Shown here: one piece after another, positions 34,901-45,605 of the stretch | How positions within the stretch are numbered: position 1 is the stretch's first letter | Layout: each line of letters begins with the position of its first letter | Assembly (NCBI RefSeq): GCF_012489685.1 | Contig: NC_080042.1 | Span: forward strand, 41,406,066 to 41,470,065 | Length of the DNA stretch: 64,000 nucleotides | Source: Lotus japonicus | Taxonomy: Eukaryota > Streptophyta > Magnoliopsida > Fabales > Fabaceae | Reading direction: 5' to 3' | Position numbers and translations under genes: made by a program | The notes under the pieces: model-generated | The model's input: only the letters and a program-made list of their open reading frames with translations | Told to the model about the DNA's origin: nothing | The model's database searches: none

Positions 34901-37295
34901 GGTTTTAGAGTTGGACAAAAGTATAAAGAGGGCAAACAAGCTTTTGAGAGGACATAAATTTAAAATCGTGTTGTTAATCTATTGTATGTGATATGAGTTC
35001 GTAGAGCTCAACTAAAACTTACTACAAATGGAGAATTGTAACGAAATAAGTAGAGTAGGAACAAAGGAGAAAGAGGCCAAAATATTGATTTTGAGTGGAG
35101 AAATTCGTCCCTAATGACCAAAAGTGTCTTGTTGTACCACAATAAGTTTAAGCTCATGATATTCCTCCATCGAATGTGATGCAAGTTCGTAGAGCTCAAC
35201 TTAATGTCGGTGTTAAGGATAAGGGTTATGGGTTTAGGGTTTAGGTTTTAGAGTTAGACAAAAGTATAAAGAGGCAAACAAGCTTTTGAGAGAACATAAA
35301 TTTAAAATCGTGTTGTTAATCTATTGTATGTGATATGAGTTTGTAGAGCTCAACTAAAACTTACAACAAATAGAGAATTGTAACGAAATAAGTAGAGTAG
35401 GAACAAAGGAGAAATAGGCCAAAATATTACTTTTGAGTGCAGAAATTCGTCCCTAATGACCAAAAGTGTCTTGTTGTACGACAATAAGATTAAGCTCATG
35501 ATATTCCACGAACGAATGTTATGCAAGTTCGCATAGTTCAACTAAATGTCGGTGTTTAGGGTTAAGGGTTTAGGGTTTAGGGTTTAGGGTTTAGGTTTTA
35601 GAGTTGGACAAAAGTATAAAGAGGCAAACAAGCTTTTGAGAGGACATAAATTTAAAATCGTGTTGTTAATCTATTGTATGTGATATGAGTTCGTAGAGCT
35701 CAACTAAAACTTACTACAAATGGAGAATTGTAACGAAATAAGTAGAGTAGGAACAAAGGAGAAAGAGGCCAAAATATTGATTTTGAGTGGAGAAATTCGT
35801 CCCTAATGACCAAAAGTGTCTTGTTGTACCACAATAAGTTTAAGCTCATGATATTCCTCCATCGAATGTGATGCAAGTTCGTAGAGCTCAACTAAATGTC
35901 GGGGTTTAAGGATAAGGGTTTAGGTTTTAGAGTTGGACAAAAGTATAAAGAGGCAAACAAGCTTTTGAGAGGACATAAATTTAAAATCGTGTTGTTAATC
36001 TATTGTATGTGATATGAGTTCGTAGAGCTCAACTAAAACTTACTACAAATGGAGAATTGTAACGAAATAAGTAGAGTAGGAACAAAGGAGAAAGAGGCCA
36101 AAATATTGATTTTGAGTGGAGAATTCGTCCCTAATGACCAAAAGTGTCTTGTTGTACCACAATAAGTTTAAGCTCATCATATTCCTCCATCGAATGTGAT
36201 GCAAGTTCGTAGAGCTCAACTTAATGTCGGTGTTAAGGATAGGGGTTATGGGTTTAGGGTTTAGGTTTTAGAGTTAGACAAAAGTATAAAGAGGCAAACA
36301 AGCTTTTGAGAGGACATAAATTTAAAATCGTGTTGTTAATCTATTGTATGTGATATGAGTTTGTAGAGCTCAACTAAAACTTACAACAAATAGAGAATTG
36401 TAACGAAATAAGTAGAGTAGGAACAAAGGAGAAATAGGCCAAAATATTACTTTTGAATGCAGAAATTCGTCCCTAATGCCCAAAAGTGTCTTGTTGTACG
36501 ACAATAAGATTAAGCTCATGATATTCCACGAACGAATGTTATGCAAGTTCGCATAGTTCAACTAAATGTCGGTGTTTAGGGTTAAGGGTTTAGGGTTTAG
36601 AGTTGGATAAAAGTATAAAGAGGCAAACAAGCTTTTGAGAGGACATAAATTTAAAATCGTGTTGTTAATCTATTGTATGTGATATGAGTTCGTAGAGCTC
36701 AACTAAAACTTACTACAAATGGAGAATTGTAACGAAATAAGTAGAGTAGGAACAAAGGAGAAAGAGGCCAAAATATTGATTTTGAGTGGAGAAATTCGTC
36801 CCTAATGACCAAAAGTGTCTTGTTGTACCACAATAAGTTTTAGCTCATGATATTCCTCCATCGAATGTGATGCAAGTTCGTAGAGCTCAACTTAATGTCG
36901 GTGTTAAGGATAAGGGTTATGGGTTTAGGGTTTAGGTTTTAGAGTTAGACAAAAGTGTAAAGAGGCAAACAAGCTTTTGAGAGGACATAAATTTAAAATC
37001 GTGTTGTTAATCTATTGTATGTGATATGAGTTTGTAGAGCTCAACTAAAACTTACAACAAATAGAGAATTGTAACGAAATAAGTAGAGTAGGAACAAAGG
37101 AGAAATTGGCCAAAATATTACTTTTGAGTGCAGAAATTCGTCCCTAATGACCAAAAGTGTCTTGTTGTACGACAATAAGATTAAGCTCATGATATTCCAC
37201 GAACGAATGTTATGCAAGTTCGCATAGTTCAACTAAATGTCGGTGTTTAGGGTTAAGGGTTTAGGGTTTAGGGTTTAGGGTTTAGGTTTTAGAGT

Positions 37296-38699
37296 ATGTT
37301 GAGGGTGCGTAGTTCCGTAGCGGGACCGTTAAGGATTGGAGGTCGGGATAATTGTGACTACTGGACGATAGGAACTCATTGACTGTTCCAGTGGGTTTTT
37401 CTAAATTTTCACCTTCGATGCATTAGGCTTGATCAACTTAATATTGAGGGGGTGATATTCGGAATCACAGCTGGTAATGGACTTTGATAGAAGGATGTGT
37501 AAGATGAATTTGAATTGATCGAGGATTAGTCGGAGTAGGGAGGAAAGTTCGTGTTAAGCACTTGATTGTAAAAGATTAAGATTTAAATTTTGGAAGTTGA
37601 TGATTGTTGTATAGACATTAATTGGCTAGTTCGTGTGATTACTCTAAGTAGAGGTAGATTAAGTCAAGAGATTTAATGTTGGAAAAATATTAAGTATTTT
37701 CTCGGAAGTTATGAAGTCATTGGTTATGTGATTACTGAGTGGAATTGTTAGAGACTAAATAGGTTGGATTTAATCAGGTTATAGATGATCACTTGACGAT
37801 AACAAGATTGAGAAGAATTAACTCTGAATTAGATTGTTGTAGTCGAGTTCGAGGAATAAGTTTTGCTAAGCGCTTGATTATTTGTGGAGACATTATAGTC
37901 TTAAGAGATGAATTTTCACTTGAAAAGTGTTGAAGTGTTAAAGGACAATACCGATGCAAACTAGGTAAAAGTTTAGATTTTAAGCCCATGAATTTTAACT
38001 TGAATGTGTAAGACTTAGAGAATTGTCAGGTTTTGATCGAAAGACTAAGTATTGGATTGAATGGAGGATGATCTAGTTACAGAAATAAAGTGTTAGTATT
38101 AAGATACTTGAGGTTGTTATATGTGGACAAATTTCTTAGAGTTTAAGAGTGAATGGAACTTTGTTATGGATTTCGGTGATGCATGCTAGAGTTAGCAAGT
38201 GAATTTTGCTAAGTTGAATGAGAATCCTAGGGTTAAGATTGACTTCGGGAGTTGAAAATCATGTACGAATAAGAGATTTAGTGGTGATAGCATTTACGAT
38301 TGTAGTTAAACCTTATAAAGTTGAAGGATCGGATGATAAAATGACTAGTTAAGACCCTTGAGGTATAGTTATGATTTGATCTTCTAGGGGGATGAGTCCT
38401 GATTTGTTCGAAGTGTTAAGGATGTCAGTAAGTGTAAATTGGTTTGAGTAAGGAAAGTTTTAAGGAAGGAAACGACAATGAAGGATTGTTAGATATTAAG
38501 ATGATGATTAGCTTATCAGTTGTTTGTGAATTGATGTTGAGGGAATAAGTCTAGTGATGCGCAAAGTATTTAGACTCAAGTCAAGTTTTAATTTGAATGG
38601 AGACTATGTAGAAGATTGATTTCATGATGCGAATAAGGATAGTTACGAAGTTGGAAGTGATGCTAATGGACTAGTAGATTCCAAGGAAATAATTCGTCT
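37296..38699 (+). other. unassigned sequence, probably degenerate retroelement interior
   Basis: No ORF of note and no recognisable domain. It directly follows the satellite and leads into an eroded integrase in the same orientation, so decayed gypsy gag-pol is the likeliest origin. Confidence 0.35.
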
Positions 38700-39122
38700 A
38701 GGAGTTATCGAGCGATCTAGTTGAGTTTTGGATCATGAGTGAACGTCACGAAGACAAGTTGAGCATTCACCCCGGAACATAGAGATGTACCGAGTTTAAG
38801 TAGAATTTCGGACGAACGAAAGTAAATGAGCAAGTGGTTAAGGTTGTGTGATTGCACAGAGTACCAACAAATATTATTTCCAACGGAGACCCGACACAAG
38901 TGGTCGAGACAGACAACACAAAGCTGAAAGATGAGCTGTCCTTCGAGACGTCGCCAAATTAGCATTGGAGACACAAGGATAAAACAGTTGAGGGGAAAAG
39001 AAATTGTGTTGGTGAAAGTTATTTGGAACAAGGACACTGGTGATGCGACATGGGAACTGAAGGAAAAGATCAAGGAACAGTATCCGGAACTTTTTGCTAG
39101 CAAGGAACTTTTTGGAGGGTAG
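38700..39122 (+). pseudogene. eroded gypsy integrase remnant
   Basis: Short matches appear in different frames, with stops between. Around 38745-38775 the sequence encodes a KLSIHPG match to the zinc finger, and near 38840-38895 a VPTNIISNGDP match to the second catalytic region, followed by a large deletion. The last ~45 codons (RIKQLRGKEIVLVKVIWN, ATWELKEKIKEQYPELF) are the chromodomain-like tail in one frame. A G-rich tract GGAGGGTAG leads into the LTR at 39126. No function expected. Confidence 0.8.
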
Positions 39123-39829
39123 TAATGTGAGACCCAAAGTTTTAAAGCTTGGAATAAACCGGAAAAACTTCCTTTTCACGATTAATTTGATGTAACGTGA
39201 AGGAAAACCTGAACAAGTGTTTATTAGATGGAATAAATTTGTGAAGGAAAAAGTTCAGGGGAAAGCTAAGGATTGTATCAAATTCGATAAAAGTTATACC
39301 ACGATTAGTATTCGCTTAAACCTAGGTCAAAAACGCTAATAAATAGCTAATTTACTCTTTAAAACACGATGGAAACTAATTCCAAAAATCTTCAGAGAAA
39401 TGTTAGAACTTCTCTTATTCGTCTATAGACAAGTGTTTCGATACGAAACCCTGGAATGTACGAACGTCAAATTCCAATACTCGGAAGTTTGCCGAAACCA
39501 AATCACTGATAGTCCAAGAAACCTAAAACCAACGGACGATGAAGACTTTTTATATTCGGAGCTTCAAACGAAGATTCCACACGCGTACGCCTATTTCTCT
39601 CGATGATTCTAATCTTTCTTCAGAACGAAGTTTTCTCATCCGACATCAACTGCAAAAAGTAGTTTTTCGGGTAAAATCGATTTACACCGACTTTTGATCG
39701 TTTGATTAAATTCCAAGAAACCTGTTTTGAGTTCTGGAATTCTGTCGCCAGAACCTATCTTAGAATTCTCCGAGGATTACGCAGGAAAAATCGTCACGAA
39801 ATTTTCATTTTTCCAAATTTTCCAAAATC

Positions 39830-39837
39830 TATAAATA
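39830..39837 (+). promoter_or_regulatory. TATA box of LTR-R
   Basis: TATAAATA, ~145 nt before the predicted donor CTCGAG|GTAGG at 39976. Confidence 0.65.
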
Positions 39838-41783
39838 GCCAAGAAATGAAAATTTTTCAAAAACCCACCCCATTTTCTTCCCAAACCCGCGAGCTTCCAA
39901 GGACAGGAGGAGGATTGGATTTTCGCCGTTTCTTGCCCGTTTGCTGCACAGTTCGTTGCTAATTGAAGACCTCGAGGTAGGAATACCATATCTCACTTCT
40001 GATCGTCGATTCTGCCGTCTTTCTCTATGTCTTTCTGTGCTCAAAGTTTTGAGCTTTTTGTAAAACTGTCCAAATAAGCTGATTTTAGTGTCTAAGCTTA
40101 ATCCCTGCATGCTCCTGAGCGTGTTTAGCGGATTACATTTTGCTGAATGTCGCCGAAATGCCGTCGGGATCCATTTCTGTTGGAAAAACCCATTTCGGGA
40201 CAATGTTTCGTTCTTTACGCTAAAAATTCACGACTTAGCTTAGCGCTAGTAGGATTAGTCGTCATAAATGTCGTTGGTGACGTCTCCATCCAATTTGTTT
40301 TTCGAAAATCCAGTTTTGAAATTCTGAGCTAAAAATAATGACCAAAATACCCCTGCGACAGTTTTCGATCCGATAATTTTTCTGAGAGTTTCCCTGGCCT
40401 AGATATCGCCTAAGAATACCTAGGAATTAAATTAGATCGAAGGAAAAGTTCGGGAAACCCTATTTTGATATTGGCCGAAACTTATATGCCATGGTACCCG
40501 TGTCCAAAAATAATTTTTGGGTCTGAATGACCTGAGTTATAGCGTAGCTCTCTCCGTTGTCGAAATTTTGGCGTTGGTTTCGTGTCATTCCGAGTTCTGT
40601 AGCTCGAGTTATGCACGTTTTAGCGAATAAAGTGTTTTTGTACAAAACTTGAATCGAGTCAAAACTCATCCATTCGGGGAAAGCCCTTTCATACGTGCCT
40701 AGATGTTGTACTCTGAAGCTTCTTGAGCTTTGTCTAGCATTAGTTAGTATTGTTTCGATTATATCGACTTAATTTGATTGATTTTTGCTTTGTTTGCTCT
40801 AAGGTTCGTCTGTGGAAACCTTGGGCTTGACGGAGCAAGCTTGTGAGCGAGACCTGCACCGCGAGACTAGAACAACTCGAGGTTAGGGCAACTTACTTAC
40901 TAGCTATTTGTATTGTAGGCGTCGATAACTTCGACTTGAATATTGCTTGATATTGAATATTGCTTGGATATTGTTTATCGCTTTGAATTGGAAAATGTTT
41001 TCTGGAGGTTTCGGCCGAGTGAACTGATATGAGACGTGTGTCTCCGTTTTCTGAGAGGCTTCGGCCGTTTACTGGTTTCTGTCTTATGATTTCCGCACAG
41101 AATTATTGTCGTATTGCTTCTTAGAGCTTGAGATATTGATATTGTTGTCGAATCGTGCGCTTTGACGCGATTGCGAAGTGTAGGACATTTGAATTGATTC
41201 TTTTGATCATTCGGGTTGAAAGAATAACCATAGGCAGGTCCTGACCTGAGGTCTGAGATCTAGCTCTCTTTGAAATACTTAGACTTTTCCCGGGGATTAT
41301 ATTTGGGGGATTTGGGAAACTTTGAATAGTTGGAATTTGGAACTTGAAGACTTATGGAACTTGGATTTTGATAATAAACCTCATAACTTGATTAACTCAA
41401 CTTGAAATGCTTTGATTAATCAACCAGACCTTTAGGAAAATTTAAGAGTTGGAAATGATTGTGAAAAACGGGAAATAGTCGAAAAGCCTTGAACTTGAGA
41501 TGATTTGATGGTCGTCATGGGGATGAACCATAGTGACCATGGAAATGTCACTGAGTGCAATATGTACTCCGGCTTTTCACAGCCTAGTCGCAAAGACGAC
41601 TTTGATCTTCGGGTACTTTTAAATTGAGATTTGTGGTTAAACTCGTACATGTGAGGACGATTCGATGTTTGGTTAACCATATTGCATTATGCATACGTTT
41701 GGGGTTTGGGACGGTCAGAAGACTGGTCCTTCACGAGGAACACCACGAGTGTATCTTCGGCTTTGCGGCGCGAATCCGTATGT

Positions 41784-42170
41784 CCAAACCCGACGGGTTG
41801 GGCCGATTCGGCAATAATTGTTGGCACGCGCGGATCCGTATATTCAATCCGGTGGATTGGATCGATTCGGCGGTAGTGACTCAGGCTCGCGTGAATCCGT
41901 ATGTTCAATCCGAGGGATTGGATCGATTTAGCGATAACCTTTCGACTCGTGCGGATCCGTATGTTCAATCTAATGGATTGGATCGATTCGGCGATAGTCA
42001 TTGGACACGCGCAACGTCCGTATGTTCGACTCTTTGAGTGAACCGACTTGGCGTTGTCATTTGTTGCGTGTGCAAGTCCGTATGTTCAACCCGCTGGGTT
42101 GGATCGACTTGACATGCCTAATTGTGGGAGTTGCGTGTGCGAGTCCGTATGTTCAACCCGATGGGTTGGA
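41784..42170. repeat. hairpin minisatellite of LTR-R (seven units)
   Basis: Seven units of roughly 55-65 bp have the core TCCGTATGTTCAA..GATTGGATCGA. Each unit has a short hairpin: CAATCC/GGATTG, CAACCC/GGGTTG, AACCC/GGGTT or ACTC/GAGT. The arms change together between units. Frames through this region are repeat artefacts. Confidence 0.85.
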
Positions 42171-42436
42171 TCGACTTGACATGCCTAATTGTTGGGATCA
42201 TCTTTGAGTTGACATTGCATGCATACATGCACCCTTATTGAATCGTTGAGTAATTGTTTATTGAACTGTTGAGATAGCAGATATCGAATTGTTTATTAGA
42301 GCCTTGATAACATGCTAAGTATATACCTTAAGATAGGCAACTGAGAACCTATATAAGTATATACCCCCTTTATCACATGTTGTTTGTATATCTATTGTAT
42401 TTCGTGAGTTGACCCTAGCGCCTTGGCTTTGGTTGC

Positions 42437-42562
42437 ATGTTTGTGTTTGGGCGGTCGGCCTACTGCCAGGCGTCCGTCAGACGATTCGTGATGATTCGTC
42501 ACTCGAGGAGGACCAGGAGCGTGATGACTATTACTGAAGCTTTCGACGAGAACCCGTACTGA
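42437..42562 (+). pseudogene. remnant of the LTR-borne ORF in LTR-R
   Basis: The sequence FVFGRSAYCQ matches the segment just before the start in LTR-2 and LTR-3, ending at the acceptor CTGCCAG (42463-42469). Immediately after it the conserved domain is missing, and a 41-codon frame reads into unrelated arginine-rich sequence. A deletion appears to have removed nearly all of the ORF exon. Confidence 0.55.
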
Positions 42563-43611
42563 ATGCATGACCAGATGATGGTCGATAATGGAAGTATAGG
42601 GTATGGGTGTTTAGAGCCTAATAAGGGTGGGTGTTAGTGTCATCGCTCTGATTTTCATTTCTTAATTTGGGGCAGGGTAGGTTCCCGACTATTAGCTTTT
42701 TGTGTGGTTCCCTTCCATGAGGATCACAGGGAGTTTGTCGGACGTAGGAGGTCTTTTGGAAGCCATTATGGGCTAACTTACTTTTCGGAGGACTGTATTT
42801 ATAAAACTTATGACTCTATCTATGGGTCGCACTGGTTTGCTTTTGGGCAATACCTTTAGTTACTTGATGTCACTTTCCGTCACTTGAGGACACTCGTGAC
42901 GATGTTTTTAGTTGCAGCGAGAGTTGTGCTTGTATTGTATATTAATCGCTGTTAATCGCGATTGGGATGAGTCTTTATTTCGACAAGTCTTTTTATTTAA
43001 ACAAAACAAAAAAAAAATACCTGCTTTTCCGCTTTATTTTATTTTTGAGTTACTAAAGTGACGCCACCGAAATCGGGGTGTTACACCTAGCCCATATTTG
43101 TGTGTGTGTGCCGTGAGTGAAAAGGGAGTAAGGAGAAGAGTGTTTTGTTGACTTGGCTTGCTTGTATTAAGGGGTTTATTGGGTGTTATGCCTTCTAGTT
43201 ATTGCAGATCAGTTTTGGTCAAGAGAATTATGGGCTAATGATGAGCATTAATGCCTTGTCTCCTTTCAAATTGGTGAAGTTTGTGAAGGCCATTGTACAT
43301 GCTAGTGAGGCCGTGGGTTTAGGGGTAAAAAGGGAAGGGGATTTCAGTTTTTTTGAGAGATCAAAAGGGCAGAGTTAGAACACATTTCCACACTTCCATT
43401 CTCATCATACATTCAGAAAAAGAAAGAAAGAAAAGGTGAGAGAGAGAGAGAGAGAGGAGGGGCGGCTAGAGCAAGAAGAAGGAGAAGAAGAAGAAGAAGG
43501 AGAGAAACCAAGAGAGATCAAGGGAAAGGGAGAGGATTCGAGTTCAGAGGAAGGGATCATCTTCTCTAAACCATTCAAACTCATTCATTTTCATTCTTCA
43601 CAAATGCTAAG

Positions 43612-44672
43612 GTAAGGGCTGGTCTAGGTTGGGTAGGTTGTCTAGGATGATTTGCCATGAAGAAAACTATGCACTTGATGGGTTTGCATGAAAGATTGTA
43701 TATGTGATGCTTGCTGGACTTTGCTCTGTGATATCATGCTTTACTATTCTCTAATCACTATCTTTGTTATAGATCTTGATGCTATGCGAAAATCACATGC
43801 ATATTTACAAAAATTTGCCATGAGATTTACTTGCCATAACATGATGGTTGAGATGTGATGAATTTTGAAATTTTTGGATGATCAATGTGTTGTAAAGGGC
43901 TGTACTAAGGCTTATGTGATCAAAGAGAAAGAAAAGAAAAGTTTTTAAAAACCCTAAGGGCCTTGAGATGGTTCGGTCGAACCCTACTTTGGGGGTTCGA
44001 GGGTTCGGTGAATTCTTTTCTTTCGCTTTGATGCACAAGACTTATGATGCCTCGCTTGATGATTTTGCTATGATTTATTATGCATGAGTTTGTGATTATG
44101 ACAATCCGTATGCGATGTATGATGTTTATTCGAATCACTGTTCAAAGGGTCGCTCATCTAGCTGTAATTCCCGATGTGACTGTGATCGTTTTACCATTGT
44201 AATTATTCGATGCATGTGTATGACTCTAGGATGATGTTAGAGCCTTAACAAAGAGAATGAGTTTAATCGCTTGCAAGTGAAAGAGTAATAATGGAACATA
44301 GGTCTAGGTGAGACTATGTACCACGAGAACGATGGTGTCGTTAGAGACAAACAGTTACTTGCACGCGAGGGAGATTTTGTGGATCATTGCGGCTCCACGT
44401 GATTTGGTTGACTGCGGTCACCGTGAGATTTTTGTGGATCATTGCGACTCCACGTGAACTGTGCATCTGCGGATGTACGAGATTGGCCAAGGAGTTGTGT
44501 GATGTGAGGAGGCGTTAGTCTAACTAACTAACTGTTATTAAAAAATTATCCCATAAGCGAATGATTTATGTGTATAACGATAAGGTTTGTGATTATGCTA
44601 TTCTTGCGATCTGACCCTTGCGCTACTTGTCTATTTGTTTTTTTGTGTGTGTGTGGGGGGGGGGGGGGGTAG
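43612..44672 (+). other. predicted intron inside LTR-C
   Basis: Donor TAAG|GTAAGG is identical in core to that of LTR-1. The 3' end has CTGACCC, a T/GT-rich stretch, a 15-G run and TAG directly before the ATG at 44673. Confidence 0.5.
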
Positions 44673-45218
44673 ATGACCACGAGGGTATCAGCGACGACCC
44701 TCACCTGGGAGATGAAGCTCTATGATGAGGAGCGGGACTGGGCCTGGACGTCCGACACGTCCGGGATTCGCCCTGTGTATGTCGGCGATATCAAACTCAC
44801 CGGAAAAGACAAACAGGGCAACATAGCGGAGATTCAAAGGATAACGGGGAAGATCATCATGCCGTACCCACCGCCGAGGTTTCACTACCTCGAGGACGTT
44901 GATTCTCAAGTCGCTTCGATCGAGTCTGATCCATCCGAAGAGGTAGATGCTGAGGTTCAGATGCCTTTGGAGCCAGTTGCGGTTCCAGTGTAGATGCCAG
45001 TGGAGGAACCAAGACTAGAAGACAACAAGGCAGAGGACGACCAGATTCCTGTAGTGCCAAACATGTGGGAAGACCACGATGCCTGTTGCCTTATGGGTCT
45101 CTATGACTTTCCATTGAAGCCTCTGCCCGTATCTGTGTCACCTTTGAAGAGGCGGTGTATGAACGAGGATCTCTTGAAGGCTGAGATTGTGGAGATCTCT
45201 AGCGATGATGAAAACTGA
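44673..45218 (+). pseudogene. LTR-borne ORF in LTR-C, one in-frame stop (~181 codons)
   Basis: The ATG abuts the acceptor. The first 106 codons carry TWEM, WAWTSD, RPVYVGD, GKIIMPYPPPRF and SDPSEEVD. A TAG at 44991-44993 is followed in phase by 74 more codons ending AEIVEISSDDEN, again a hydrophobic-acidic C-terminus like a SUMO-interaction motif. It aligns to the LTR-A/2/3 proteins at the [YW]E[MLI], W, D and YxG positions but is otherwise diverged, so this is a second branch of the same family. Unknown function. Confidence 0.55.
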
Positions 45219-45605
45219 GTCGGGGAGTGGTACACATTGGGGTTTCCGGGGATGAGATATCGAGTTTTGTTTACTTTCGTTTCGTTGAACTTTTCATTAT
45301 GTTTCAAATATTTTTTTTGGTTGTAACACAGTTGAGGATTTCAAATGTGGTTTTTCACACATGGGTGTGGCCACCGTACTTATATTCTGTTTAATTACAT
45401 TTCCATTTTGGCTATATCGGTTATTTTTATTTATCCGCACATTCCTTTTTAATCGAGTCGCAAATAATGTTAAGGGGTTTTCAGTAAAGGAATTTTTGTC
45501 ACCAATGATGGTTAATTAATTAAACGACGAAAATTCTTGACGAAAATCCATGTGTTTTAGTTACTGTGTGACACTCGAGAAATCGGGGCGTTACAAGGTG
45601 GTTGT

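Larger units (their letters stand above)
18406..37295. repeat. ~340 bp satellite array with embedded telomere-like motifs and higher-order structure
   Basis: About 55 head-to-tail monomers, 328-350 bp each. Every monomer has the conserved blocks GACAAAAGTATAAAGAGGC, AATCGTGTTGTTAATC and GTAACGAAATAAGTAGAGTA, plus a GGGTTTAGG-like tract. Type A has 3-5 clean TTTAGGG copies; types B and C have degenerate ones. A-B-C trimers are 1013-1022 bp, two alternating trimers make a ~2034 bp unit, and a ~5773 bp block is also repeated (18630/24403, 20663/26436, 21684/27457). Both ends break into gypsy sequence. I see no gene in it. The recurrent 63-codon minus frame mostly opens with TTG, not ATG, and is carried by repeat homogenisation. 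Confidence 0.97.
39126..43085 (+). mobile_element. gypsy 3' LTR (LTR-R, 3960 bp)
   Basis: It begins TGTGAGACCC and ends GGGGTGTTACA. It is closely similar to LTR-A along its first 300 bases, in the opposite orientation. It has a TATA box at 39830, donor at 39976, a large minisatellite and the acceptor at 42469. The ORF exon is mostly deleted. It interrupts the LTR that resumes at 43086. Confidence 0.85.
43086..45595 (+). mobile_element. gypsy LTR (LTR-C), 5'-truncated
   Basis: It is homologous to LTR-1 from its CCTAGCCCA segment onward (2257 in LTR-1) and ends CGGGGCGTTACA at 45595. The first ~425 bp, including the TATA box, are missing where LTR-R was inserted. A GA-repeat leader lies at 43438-43465, a donor at 43612 and an acceptor at 44671-44672. 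Confidence 0.8.

Noticed and set aside
18630..37232. Many near-identical 63-codon minus-strand frames taken as a gene family
   Set aside because: They repeat with the satellite monomer, mostly lack an ATG at the start, match no family I know, and frameshift where the assembly is poor. Repeat homogenisation explains them.
18834..37290. True chromosome end (telomere)
   Set aside because: TTTAGGG runs are only 3-5 copies, regularly spaced inside each monomer, and the array continues into gypsy DNA on both sides.
18406..37295. CRISPR-like repeat array
   Set aside because: The monomers are contiguous ~340 bp tandem units without unique spacers, in a plant genome.
41624..42207. Frames across the LTR-R repeats
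   Set aside because: Same reason: periodic translation of a ~60 bp minisatellite.
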